NCBI GenBank assembly: GCA_030685065.1
Contig: JAUXQH010000017.1
Coordinates: 93,429-157,428 of the forward strand
Length of the DNA stretch: 64,000 bases
Source of the DNA: Pseudomonadota bacterium
Lineage (GTDB): Bacteria > Myxococcota_A > UBA796 > SXON01
Reading direction: 5' to 3'
Each line of letters opens with the position of its first letter. Within the stretch, counting starts at the first letter, position 1. The notes under the pieces were generated by a model, which was not told the origin of the DNA, made no database searches, and saw nothing but the letters and a program-made list of their open reading frames with translations. Below, piece by piece: positions 19,353-27,553 of this stretch. The translations under genes and the position numbers were made by a program.

Positions 19353-21340
19353 GAGCCGCTCCCAGGGACGACGACGTAGATGTCGAGGGTGTCGAGGAGG
19401 ACGCTGCCGTCACCGACGACGTTCAGCGTGACGAGGAAGATCTGGTCTTCCGCCTGGGCCGCCACGGCGCCGCGGAAGTTCAGGGTGAACGACACGGACT
19501 CCCCGTCCGGCGAGCCGGACATCGCGTAGCTCGCGGGCTCGATGTCGGAGACGAAGCCGTGCTCGTCCCCCGCGACGATGAGCGACACGTTGTCGAACTG
19601 GACGGAGCTCACGGCGTTGGTGATCGCGTTGACGATGGTCGTGCGCAACGTGGAGCTCGATCCGCTCCAGGTGAACACGAGGTTGTCGTCGGCGACGCCG
19701 TCGCCGTCGGTGTCGGCCACGGAGTTGGTGCGCTGCGCCAGCGTGTTCATCTGCGACACGGCGGCGTTGCTGCCGACGCTGATGCCGATGAGCATCGCGC
19801 CGAGGTTGTTCGCGGCGGTGACGACGGCGCTCTGGCCGGCATCCCCGGGGCAGCCGCCCGGCGAGCCGTTGAGGCTGCGGTCGGTCGAGTCGGGGTCGCG
19901 CAGGACCGCGTCGGTCGTGTACACGATGATGGGGAGCGCGTAGTCGCGGAAGCCGAAGCCGCCGAGCGTACCGGTGCCCGACCCGTCGTTGAACTGGCCG
20001 CTGCTGCCGCCGAAGGGGTCCGAGCCCGACGAGGAGAAGGGGAACACGTCCGTGTTGCTGGTGTAGCGGCCATCGCAGTTCTGGTCGTAGCCGACGCCGG
20101 TGAGGCCCTGGTACAGCGCCTCCATCGAGCTCTCCGGCGTGTCGCCGCCGTAGTGGAGCGGCAGGCTCGCGAGGGTGGAGGACACCACCGACGTGTTGGA
20201 CGTGACCTGTTGAACGAGCTCGAACGGCTTGTCGGTGCCGGCCGAGCCATACGAGCTGAAGGCGTAGTCGTCGAAGGTGGCCACGCCGTACTCGGCGTCG
20301 GGCAGGGTCGCCGAGAGCTCGGCGACGATGCGCGAGAACTCGCTCGAGATGCCGTTCAACGTCGAGCTCATCGAGCCGGTTGTGTCGAGCAGGAACGCTA
20401 CGTCCCCCATCTGGACGGAGAGCTCGAAGTCGAAGGTCTCCTCGATGGATTGACGCTCGGGCACGGTGACGTAGAGCCCCGAGATGACGGAGGTCTCGTC
20501 CATCGGGTTGGTGCCCGCCGCGACCTCGGCGCCGTCGGTGAAGCCGTCCCCATCGGAGTCGGAGTCGTACGGGTCGTAGCCGGCGGCGGCCTCGTCGCTG
20601 TCGCTGATGCCGTCCCCATCGCTGTCGCTGTCGGCGAAGTCGTAGCTGCCGTCCCCATCGGTGTCGCGGGGGGTGTCCCCACTCCCGCCCTCGACCGCGT
20701 CGGAGAAGCCGTCGCCGTCGGAGTCGTCGTCGAGGTAGTCGGGCACGCCGTCGCTGTCGGCGTCGCGCGGGGCGTCCTCGAAGGCCGAGGTGCCGGACTC
20801 GTAGATGTCCCCGACGCCGTCCCCATCCGAGTCCTCGTCGAGGTAGTCGGCGGTGCCGTCCCCGTCGGAGTCGGGGGTCGCGCAGTCGGCGCCGATCTCG
20901 TAGATGTCGTCGATGCCATCACCGTCGTCGTCCAGATCGGAGAAGGGCTTCAGGCCGTCCTCGTCGAGGTCGGTACGCGGCTCGTCGGCGTCCAAAATGC
21001 AGTTGCCGTCGGCGTCGAGGTCGCGGAAGTCCTTCTCGCCGTCCCCGTCGGTGTCCCAGGGCAGGGTGAGCGGATCGGCGTCGCCGGCCTCGGTCGCGTC
21101 GAGCACGCCGTCCCCATCGCTGTCGTCGTCCAGGTAGTCGGGGGTGCCGTCCCCGTCGGTGTCCGCCGAGGTCTCCCCGTCCTCCGCCGTCGCCTCGTCG
21201 ATGTAGCCCTCGTGCAGGTCTACGATCGTGTCGCCATCGGAGTCGACGTACTCGATGATGACGGGATCGTCGGCGCTCGGGCGGGAACCCCCCGTGCAGG
21301 CCGAGAGCAGGAGCAACGAGAGGATGCCGGAACGTGGCAT
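19349..21340 (-). CDS. Lipoprotein with TSP3 repeats and von Willebrand A domain
   Basis: A 663-residue protein. Start chosen at MPRSGILSLLLLSAC (Cys 15) because GGAGG lies six bases ahead; an earlier ATG 28 codons upstream has no support. Residues 30-290 hold about ten Asp-rich calcium-binding TSP3-type repeats (DSDGDGVGD, DDDSDGDGFSD). Residues 310-560 form a von Willebrand A domain with the MIDAS motif DTTGSMS at 319-325, interrupted by Gly/Ser-rich loops; the C-terminal 100 residues are beta-rich. VWA domains bind protein ligands through a metal ion, so this is likely a surface adhesion or assembly factor. First gene of the lipoprotein operon, with a -10 box TAGACT at 21361-21366. Confidence 0.88.
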   Translation of the reverse strand: MPRSGILSLLLLSACTGGSRPSADDPVIIEYVDSDGDTIVDLHEGYIDEATAEDGETSADTDGDGTPDYLDDDSDGDGVLDATEAGDADPLTLPWDTDGDGEKDFRDLDADGNCILDADEPRTDLDEDGLKPFSDLDDDGDGIDDIYEIGADCATPDSDGDGTADYLDEDSDGDGVGDIYESGTSAFEDAPRDADSDGVPDYLDDDSDGDGFSDAVEGGSGDTPRDTDGDGSYDFADSDSDGDGISDSDEAAAGYDPYDSDSDGDGFTDGAEVAAGTNPMDETSVISGLYVTVPERQSIEETFDFELSVQMGDVAFLLDTTGSMSSTLNGISSEFSRIVAELSATLPDAEYGVATFDDYAFSSYGSAGTDKPFELVQQVTSNTSVVSSTLASLPLHYGGDTPESSMEALYQGLTGVGYDQNCDGRYTSNTDVFPFSSSGSDPFGGSSGQFNDGSGTGTLGGFGFRDYALPIIVYTTDAVLRDPDSTDRSLNGSPGGCPGDAGQSAVVTAANNLGAMLIGISVGSNAAVSQMNTLAQRTNSVADTDGDGVADDNLVFTWSGSSSTLRTTIVNAITNAVSSVQFDNVSLIVAGDEHGFVSDIEPASYAMSGSPDGESVSFTLNFRGAVAAQAEDQIFLVTLNVVGDGSVLLDTLDIYVVVPGSGS

Positions 21341-21360
21341 GAGAGGCCTCCGAGCCGAAC

Positions 21361-21366
21361 AGTCTA
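21361..21366 (-). promoter_or_regulatory. Candidate -10 box of the TSP3-VWA lipoprotein operon
   Basis: TAGACT on the minus strand, 20 bases before the ATG at 21340; a start about seven bases downstream leaves a 12-base leader that contains the GGAGG ribosome binding site. Confidence 0.4.
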
Positions 21367-21489
21367 CCGGAAAGATGGAGCCTTCGCAGCAGGTCCTCGC
21401 CGTGGAGGCCGCCCTTCTACACATACACGCCGCTTACAGGGCGGGAACTGTGCCGTACGGCCGATGTCGTGGATGCGGAAGAGGTTCAA

Positions 21490-22470
21490 ATGTCCGCCCT
21501 TCACTTGTCCACGGTCGCGGTGTTCCCCGGCGCGAGCCCCCAACCTTCCGGCCATCCTTCCGGCCAACCTTCCGGCCAACCTTCGGGGCCGACGCCGAGG
21601 CGACGCCCGCCCGCGTTCGAGGTCGACGAGCCGCTGTTCGTGGGGATCCTGACCGCGCTGTCCCTGGCGGCGGGCCTGTTCTGGGCGTGGGTCGCGATGA
21701 CCCCGACCCCCGAGCACCTCCTCCTCGACGGGGATGCGCTGGGGTTGGTTCGCGACCTCCCCCCGCCCGTGCGCCTCACGTTGGAGCTGCCCCCGACGGC
21801 TCCCGTCCCGGTGAAGGGGCTCACAGAGCCAGGGCGACAGGCGGAGCCTCGGCTGGCCCCTCGTGGCGCGGACGCCGAGGTCGAGCCCGCGCGCGAGGCG
21901 CCCGCCCGCTTGCTGGACCAGTGGATCGGGAGCCTGGGGGTGGGGAAAACCGCGCTCGAAGCCGTGCTGGGCGAGGATGACATCCCCGGGGTGCGCGAGG
22001 CGCTCGCCGGGGTGACGGGGACCCGCGACGCGTTCGCGGACGGGGCGCCGCGCCAGATCGCGAAGGGCCGCGACGAAGCCGTGAGGATCGGCTCCGTCGA
22101 GCGTCGCACCGTCGAGACCGTCACCCCCTCGTTGCCGACGGTGCGGGCGCGCGTGGAGTCCGAGCCCGCGGCGACCACGGTGAACGCCACCGGCGACGCC
22201 GAGATCATCGCGCGGACGGTGCGCGCTTCCCAGGGGCGCATCGTGACGTGCCTGGAGCGATCGCTCAAGGGGGATCCCACCGTGAACGGGCGCGTCAGCG
22301 TGGCGTGGACGATCCGGGCCGGACGGGTGATCGAGCCGCGCCTCGTCGACAACACCACGACCGACGCCGCGCTCGGCGCGTGTGTCGTGCGCGCCGTGCG
22401 CACGTTCAGCTTCCCGGCCACGCTCGATGCGGAGGTCGCGGAGCTCCCGTGGGTGGTCGCGGGGGGATGA
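21490..22470 (+). CDS. TonB/AgmX-PglI-like C-terminal domain protein, membrane anchored
   Basis: A 326-residue protein; the ATG at 21490 has GAGG five bases ahead and is preferred to that at 21469. Residues 1-50 are cytoplasmic and include four QPSG/HPSG repeats; residues 56-77 are one membrane helix (LFVGILTALSLAAGLFWAW). The periplasmic part is Pro/Ala/Glu-rich and ends in a domain (GRIVTCLERSL, VNGRVSVAWTIRAGRVIEPR, LGACVVRAVRTFSFPA) of the AgmX/PglI type common in Myxococcota. Such proteins resemble TonB C-termini and may link the inner membrane to outer-membrane partners. It lies upstream of the OmpA/TSP3 locus and converges on the gene ending at 22499. Confidence 0.84.
   Translation: MSALHLSTVAVFPGASPQPSGHPSGQPSGQPSGPTPRRRPPAFEVDEPLFVGILTALSLAAGLFWAWVAMTPTPEHLLLDGDALGLVRDLPPPVRLTLELPPTAPVPVKGLTEPGRQAEPRLAPRGADAEVEPAREAPARLLDQWIGSLGVGKTALEAVLGEDDIPGVREALAGVTGTRDAFADGAPRQIAKGRDEAVRIGSVERRTVETVTPSLPTVRARVESEPAATTVNATGDAEIIARTVRASQGRIVTCLERSLKGDPTVNGRVSVAWTIRAGRVIEPRLVDNTTTDAALGACVVRAVRTFSFPATLDAEVAELPWVVAGG
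21541..21588 (+). repeat. Four 12-bp tandem repeats
   Basis: Units CAACCTTCCGGC, CATCCTTCCGGC, CAACCTTCCGGC and CAACCTTCGGGG encode Q/H-P-S-G four times near the N-terminus of the TonB-like protein. Near-identity at the DNA level suggests recent slippage and a length-variable tract. Confidence 0.85.
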
Positions 22471-22498
22471 GGCTCGGGCCGCCCCCGGGTGTCGAGGC

Positions 22499-23293
22499 TC
22501 AGGGCGTCGGCGGGGTCTTCGGGGCCGGCGGCGGGAGCGGGGCGACGACCGGCGCGGGGGCGACGACCGGCGCGGGCGGAGCCGGGGCGACCACGGGGGC
22601 CGGAGCGGGCGCGGGGGCGACCACGGGCGCGACCGCGGGCACCGGAGCGACCACCGGCGCGGGCGCGGACCCGGGCGTCGCGGCCCCGGTGGTGACCGGG
22701 GCGGTGGGCGGCTCTTCCACGTCGAGGATCACCTCGGGCGCCGCGAGGGGGACGACGGTCAAGGTCTCCGCGAGCCGCCGGTTGTAGGCGACGATCGACG
22801 CGTCGGCGACCGCGGCGTCGAGATGGCGGGACAGATCCATCGCGCGGTGATCCGCCATGGCGCGCGCCGCGAATCCGCTCCCGGCGAGGATCGCGCCGGC
22901 GCCGATCATCGAAAATGCCGCAGCGACGCGAACGTCGTTGCGCGTCCCGATCTCGTTGAAGCCCTCCGTGCCCTCGTTCGTGCCGAGCGCCTCTTCGATC
23001 GTGAAGAGCGGGATCATCGACGAGAGCGCCACCGTACCGCCGCCGATGACCAGGCCCCAGCCGAAGGTCTGGCCCTTTTTTCGGCTCGCCTCGATCTTCC
23101 CGAGCACGTCCACATCTCCGGTGAGGATGGCCCAGGTGCGCGCGTCGATCTCGTGCGCGCGCCCGTCCTTCACCGACCAGGAGCCCGCTCCTTCCACACG
23201 GGAAAGGGAGAGTTCGGCGATGCGATCCATCGGGATCGTAGCGGCATTGGAAGGCTCTTCGGCGAGGCTGAGAGCGACAAGGAGGATGAACAT
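22499..23293 (-). CDS. Envelope protein with two membrane segments and Pro/Ala/Val-rich tail
   Basis: A 264-residue protein starting MFILLVALSLAEEPSN, a short signal peptide without basic residues. Residues 25-65 are a small soluble stretch (MDRIAELSLSRVEGAGSWSVK region). Two hydrophobic helices follow (GWGLVIGGGTVALSSMIPLF and AAAFSMIGAGAILAGSGFAA) around a short loop. Residues 190-264 are a low-complexity tail of PAPVVAPAPA units, resembling periplasm-spanning TonB-type linkers. No domain recognised. Its two-helix plan is like that of the gene at 26825, and it is divergent from the OmpA-like gene with only 38 bases between starts, so it probably belongs to the same system. Confidence 0.74.
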   Translation of the reverse strand: MFILLVALSLAEEPSNAATIPMDRIAELSLSRVEGAGSWSVKDGRAHEIDARTWAILTGDVDVLGKIEASRKKGQTFGWGLVIGGGTVALSSMIPLFTIEEALGTNEGTEGFNEIGTRNDVRVAAAFSMIGAGAILAGSGFAARAMADHRAMDLSRHLDAAVADASIVAYNRRLAETLTVVPLAAPEVILDVEEPPTAPVTTGAATPGSAPAPVVAPVPAVAPVVAPAPAPAPVVAPAPPAPVVAPAPVVAPLPPPAPKTPPTP

Positions 23294-23319
23294 GGTGTCG
23301 AATCCGAGGGGAAGCAGGC

Positions 23320-23325
23320 TACCAT
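23320..23325 (+). promoter_or_regulatory. Candidate -10 box for the OmpA/TSP3 operon, overlapping divergent promoter
   Basis: TACCAT, then GGCGCC, then the GTG at 23332. On the opposite strand TAGCCT (23316-23321) is a possible -10 box for the divergent gene starting at 23293. The two boxes overlap by two bases, so the promoters probably compete. Confidence 0.42.
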
Positions 23326-23331
23326 GGCGCC

Positions 23332-24750
23332 GTGCTTGTCGCCGTAGTCCTTCTTGCTGCTGCCCCCGCCTCGGCGGCGGGCCTCCCCCTCGACGTGGAA
23401 CTCGTCCGCCCTGCGCTCGCCCCTGGCGGGACACCGGGCCAGGACACGCCGTGGATCCAACCACCCGGGCTGCCGCGGATCGCCGCGCTCGTCCAAGCCG
23501 AACAGAACCCCGTCGTGCTGTTCTCGGACGGTGACTATGCGGGTGCCGCCGTGTCCTCGCGGACGCTCGTGCAAGCGGGCGTGCGCTGGGGCCCGCTGCG
23601 GAACCTGGACGTCGCGCTCGCCGTTCCGTTCGCATGGCAGGAAGGCGGCACCTTTCCCGGCTCGGCGGAAGGCGCGGCGCTCGGCGACATCGAGATCGCC
23701 GCCAAGTACCGGCTGCTCGGCAAGCCCGGCCCGTCGGGGGAGGGGAGCGGGGTGGCCGTTCGCCTCGACGTGGCCCTGCCGACGGGCGACAAAGAGGCGT
23801 GGATGGGCGAGGGCACCGTCCGGCCCGGCGGGGCCGTGCTCGGCGCGCTGAGCCTGGGCCGCTTCTCCGTCCTCGGGGAGGTCGGGTATCGGTACGGCGC
23901 GACGGCCGCGACCGATCTGCAGCTGGTGAGCGGGTCCTCCCTGGTCACGAACGGCGCGGTGCGGTGGTCCTACGAGCGGATCGGGTTCGGGTTCGGCTAC
24001 CTGGGGCGTGTGCGCCTCGCGGCTGACGCCGGCCCCCGTGACCACGCGTCCGCGCTCGTCGCCTCCCTCTCCCTGCGCGCCCCGCACGGCATCTCCGTCG
24101 ACATCGGCGGCGGCCCGGGGCTCGGCGGCGGCGTCGGCGCCTCGTCCCTGCGCGGCTTCCTCGGGGTCGCCTGGATCCCCGAGCGCATCCCGCCCTCGGT
24201 GCGCCCCGTCTCCATCGTGGCCAGGCAGCTCGCGCCCCCCGAAGAAGAGGTGCCGGATCAGATCGTGATCCCGCCCGCCCCTCCGATCGAGGGCTGGGCC
24301 GAGGGAGAGCTGGCGAAGGTCGAGGGCGATCGCATCGTCATCCGCGATCCCATCCGCTTCGTCTTCGCGAAGGACGAGGTCCTGCCCGAGTCGATCCCCA
24401 TCCTGTCGGACGTCGCGCGCGTTCTCTCGCAGAACCCCCGCATCACGTACATCGTGGTCGAGGGGCACGCGAGCGAGGAAGGCAGCTTCGAGTACAACTA
24501 CGCGCTGTCTACTGCCCGCGCGCGCGCCATCTACCGCGTGCTCATCGAGGCGGGCGTACACCCCGATCGCCTGGGCTACCGCGCGATGGGCGAGGTCGCT
24601 CCGGAGTCCACCGGCGTCGACGAGGCCGCGCTCGCGCTCAATCGGCGCGTCCTCTTCCGCATCGAGCGTCAGCTCACGTCGGATGCGCCCGCTCCCGATT
24701 GGCAACCCGTGCCTGTGCCGTGGACCGGCCGCCTCCCGAGGTCGCGATGA
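23332..24750 (+). CDS. OmpA-family outer membrane protein (first paralogue)
   Basis: A 472-residue protein from a GTG start. Signal MLVAVVLLAAAPASA has no basic residue. Residues 17-290 look like an outer-membrane beta barrel (alternating strands such as VRWGPLRNLDVALAVPFAW, VGYRYGATAATDLQLVSG). A linker (APPEEEVPDQIVIPPAPP) leads to an OmpA-like domain at 325-450: RFVFAKDEVLPESIPILSDV, VVEGHASEEGSFEYNYALS, RARAIYRVLIEAGV and NRRVLFRI. OmpA domains bind peptidoglycan; here the usual Asp of GxTD reads Ser (GHASEEG), while the Arg is kept. First gene of a five-gene coupled operon; a paralogue is at 27550. Confidence 0.9.
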   Translation: MLVAVVLLAAAPASAAGLPLDVELVRPALAPGGTPGQDTPWIQPPGLPRIAALVQAEQNPVVLFSDGDYAGAAVSSRTLVQAGVRWGPLRNLDVALAVPFAWQEGGTFPGSAEGAALGDIEIAAKYRLLGKPGPSGEGSGVAVRLDVALPTGDKEAWMGEGTVRPGGAVLGALSLGRFSVLGEVGYRYGATAATDLQLVSGSSLVTNGAVRWSYERIGFGFGYLGRVRLAADAGPRDHASALVASLSLRAPHGISVDIGGGPGLGGGVGASSLRGFLGVAWIPERIPPSVRPVSIVARQLAPPEEEVPDQIVIPPAPPIEGWAEGELAKVEGDRIVIRDPIRFVFAKDEVLPESIPILSDVARVLSQNPRITYIVVEGHASEEGSFEYNYALSTARARAIYRVLIEAGVHPDRLGYRAMGEVAPESTGVDEAALALNRRVLFRIERQLTSDAPAPDWQPVPVPWTGRLPRSR

Positions 24751-26828
24751 TCATCCTTCTCTCCGCCGCCGCCTACGCCGCCGCCGTCTGCGACACCTCG
24801 CCGTTCATCCAGGACCTCAACTGCAACGGCGTTGATGTGGTGGACGAGGTCCCGGTGGACCTCACGAACCCCGAGTGCCTCGTCAACACGAACACGAACG
24901 GGATCCCCTTCCCGAACGCCGACTACTACTACGACTACGTGTCGTACGGTTGCCTCGTGCCGTTGCTCGGGCTCGATCTCGACTTCGACGGGCTCGGGGG
25001 CGGCGATCTCGCGCTGATGCCCGACGAGCTCTTTCCAGACGTGGTCGTCACGCTCACGTGTGACAACTGCCCGGAGGTCTGGAACCGCGATCAGCTCGAC
25101 ACCGACTGCGACAACGTCGGAGATCCCTGCGACAACTGCCTGCTGGTGTTCAACCCGACGCAGGACGATCGGGACGATGACGGCTACGGGGACGATTGCG
25201 ACACCTGTCCGCTCGTGGCTTTCGCGCCCCAGGAGGACTACGACGGAGACTTCTTCGGGGACGCCTGCGACAACTGCCCGGATGTGTTCAACTTCCAGGC
25301 GGACGAGGATCGGGACGGCGTAGGCGACGACTGCGATTCCTGCTGGGATATCGACAATCCGGACCAGCTCGACCTCGACATGGACAACATCGGGGATGCC
25401 TGCGACATCTGCCCGGGCGTGCACGACCCGGTTCAGCTCGACACGGATGAGGACGGCGTCGGCGACAAGTGCGACGTTTGTCCGAACATGAACGAGGACC
25501 AGAGCGACGAGGACGGCGATGGCGTAGGCGATACCTGCGACATCTGCCCGACCCTCCCGAACTCCGACCAGCTCGACGTCGACAACGATGGCTACGGGGA
25601 CGCGTGCGACGTGTGCCCGGCGAACTTCGACCCGCGGCAGATCGACACGGACTCCGATGGCCTCGGGGACTCGTGCGACGGTTGCCCGAGCAGCTACGAT
25701 CCCGACCAGCTCGATGAGGACGGAGACGGCGTGGGAGACGCGTGCCAGGCGTGCCTGGGCGCTGGCTGGGATCCGGGCGAGTGCGCCGACTTCGCGGCTC
25801 GCGGCGGGGCCAGCACCTGCGGAACCCCCGGTGTGCCGGCGCTCTGGGCCGTGATCGCGGGCGCGGCGTTGCTCCTGCGTCGTCGCATGGTGTGGATCCC
25901 CGTCGTCGCCAGTGTGGCCGGCTGCGGCTTCATCCCCGCTTCCGAACGCGAGTGGCGCCTCGATCCCGACGACGACGGCCACGAGTGGCCCTATGACTGC
26001 GACTCGGACGACGCCGCGGTCGGCGTCGGCGCTCCGTGGTTCCTCGACAATGACGGGGACGGCTACGGGGGCTCCGAGCAGGAGGACGGCTGTGTGTCGC
26101 CGGGCGTGGGCTGGGTTCGCTCCGGCGACGACTGTGACGACGGCAACCCGAGCGTCCATCCCTGGGCTCCAGAGGAATGCGACGGGTACGACCAGGACTG
26201 TGACGGCCAGATCGACGAGGGCTTCGCCGTCTTCGACGTGTTCACCGATGTCGATGGGGACGGCTACGGCGGCGTCGACGCGGGAGAGGCCTGCGCGACG
26301 CGCCCGGACACGGCCGCGAACGACGGCGATTGCGACGATACGGCGGCGACCACGCACCCGTTCGCGACCGAGATCTGCAACGCGGCGGACGACGACTGCG
26401 ACGGGGCGATCGACGAGGCGCTGCTCGCCATCTGGTGGTACGACGGGGACAACGACGGCTTCGGAGACCCCGATTCCGCCGTGGAGACCTGCGCCCCGGG
26501 CAAGGAGTACATCGCGCGCGGCGAGGACTGTGACGACACGAACCAGGACACCTGGCCCTACGCCCCCGAAGACTGCGAGGACGGGCAGGACAACGGTTGC
26601 AACGGCGTGATCGACGATGAATTCGAGCGGTGGACCGACGCGGACGGGGACGGTTTCGGGGACCCGAACACCGCACGCACCGCGTGTGAGCCCAACGACA
26701 ACGAGGTCGACAACCAGGTCGACTGTGACGACGCCGACCCGTACGTGAACCCGGCCGTGCCGGAGGTTTGCACGGATGGGGTCGACAACGACTGCACTGA
26801 CGTGGTCGACGACTGCGAGGGCCAATGA
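24747..26828 (+). CDS. TSP3-repeat protein with C-terminal sorting signal, fused in frame to a MopE-type lipoprotein
   Basis: 693 residues. Start at the ATG overlapping the previous stop (ATGA). Signal MIILLSAAAYAAA. Residues 15-105 are an N-terminal domain shared with the paralogue at 28986 (IQDLNCNGVDVVDEVPVDLT, PNADYYYDYVSYGC). Residues 105-345 are about ten TSP3 repeats (CDNCP, DxDGVGDxC). Residues 355-380 read STCGTPG, a hydrophobic helix, then RRR: a MYXO-CTERM-like signal that should end the protein. The next codon, ATG 25887, begins MVWIPVVASVAGC, a lipoprotein signal with lipobox Cys 393, followed by MopE-like metal-binding repeats (EECDGYDQDCDGQIDEG). Either two genes lost their stop, or a processed polyprotein. 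It continues the OmpA operon. Confidence 0.87.
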   Translation: MIILLSAAAYAAAVCDTSPFIQDLNCNGVDVVDEVPVDLTNPECLVNTNTNGIPFPNADYYYDYVSYGCLVPLLGLDLDFDGLGGGDLALMPDELFPDVVVTLTCDNCPEVWNRDQLDTDCDNVGDPCDNCLLVFNPTQDDRDDDGYGDDCDTCPLVAFAPQEDYDGDFFGDACDNCPDVFNFQADEDRDGVGDDCDSCWDIDNPDQLDLDMDNIGDACDICPGVHDPVQLDTDEDGVGDKCDVCPNMNEDQSDEDGDGVGDTCDICPTLPNSDQLDVDNDGYGDACDVCPANFDPRQIDTDSDGLGDSCDGCPSSYDPDQLDEDGDGVGDACQACLGAGWDPGECADFAARGGASTCGTPGVPALWAVIAGAALLLRRRMVWIPVVASVAGCGFIPASEREWRLDPDDDGHEWPYDCDSDDAAVGVGAPWFLDNDGDGYGGSEQEDGCVSPGVGWVRSGDDCDDGNPSVHPWAPEECDGYDQDCDGQIDEGFAVFDVFTDVDGDGYGGVDAGEACATRPDTAANDGDCDDTAATTHPFATEICNAADDDCDGAIDEALLAIWWYDGDNDGFGDPDSAVETCAPGKEYIARGEDCDDTNQDTWPYAPEDCEDGQDNGCNGVIDDEFERWTDADGDGFGDPNTARTACEPNDNEVDNQVDCDDADPYVNPAVPEVCTDGVDNDCTDVVDDCEGQ

Positions 26829-27553
26829 TCGCGTTCCTGTTCGCCGGGTTGGCGCACGCCGTTGAGCAACCCTGCATCACGTTCCACTCGCCGGCCGACG
26901 TGGTCGAGGCCGCCATGCGGGTCGAGGGGGCGCGGTTGGGGGGCGGCGATCTCGAGTCCGAGCGGCGCACGCTCCAGCTCCGGCTCGCCTGTGTCTCCGA
27001 TCCGCTCGCCCCCGGTGACGCCGCCGCGGTGCACCTCGCGCTCGGTGGAGAGCGGCCGGAGCCGATGGGGCCGCCCGAGGTCGGGGACGCCGCCGATGGC
27101 CCCCCGCATCCGGACGGTGGCGTCGCGCTGGTGGACGGCCAGGCCTATGCCGCGCTGCGCCCCGGTCACGCCGCCGTCGTGCAGGCCTTCGACGCCGAGG
27201 GCCGCGTCGTCTACACCCGATGGCTCGACGCCTCTGGCGTCAATGATGTGCGCTCGGGCGCGGAGCTCCCCACGTCGCCCACGCTTCCGCGCCTCCCGCC
27301 GATCCCGCTCCGGGGCGGCGAGATCGCGCGCCTCGTCGCGTCCGGCGCGCTGGTGGCGTTGTCGGGCGGGCTCTTCGTGATGGCCGCCGAGTCCCGGTCG
27401 GACTGGTATGCGCTCGACCCCTCACCGGTCGACAACGTCGGGGATCTGGAGAAGTTGCGGGTGCGAACCAATGTGACTCAAGGTGCCGGCCTCGCCTGCG
27501 CCGGACTCGGCGCCGCGGGGTTGCTCTCCGTCGCCGTACGTGTGCCGTTTTGA
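26825..27553 (+). CDS. Small exported membrane protein of the OmpA/TSP3 operon
   Basis: A 242-residue protein whose ATG overlaps the preceding stop (ATGA). It begins MIAFLFAGLAHA, a 12-residue signal without basic n-region, followed by a soluble part of about 150 residues with two Cys (CITFHSPADVVEAAMRVEGA, LQLRLACVSD). Near the C-terminus two hydrophobic helices (LVASGALVALSGGLFVMAAE and GAGLACAGLGAAGLLSVAV) flank a loop VDNVGDLEKLRVRTNVTQ, a pattern I know from many uncharacterised myxobacterial envelope proteins. Function unknown. The gene sits between two OmpA-like/TSP3 units, in the position that the divergent gene at 22499 holds relative to the first unit. Confidence 0.8.
   Translation: MIAFLFAGLAHAVEQPCITFHSPADVVEAAMRVEGARLGGGDLESERRTLQLRLACVSDPLAPGDAAAVHLALGGERPEPMGPPEVGDAADGPPHPDGGVALVDGQAYAALRPGHAAVVQAFDAEGRVVYTRWLDASGVNDVRSGAELPTSPTLPRLPPIPLRGGEIARLVASGALVALSGGLFVMAAESRSDWYALDPSPVDNVGDLEKLRVRTNVTQGAGLACAGLGAAGLLSVAVRVPF

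Noticed and set aside
27545..27553. Programmed -1 frameshift joining the genes at 26825 and 27550
   Set aside because: CCG-TTT-TGA is not a known slippery heptamer, and shifting back would require Phe tRNA to pair with GTT. Reinitiation at TTGA is simpler, so frameshifting is only kept as an option for the missing leader.
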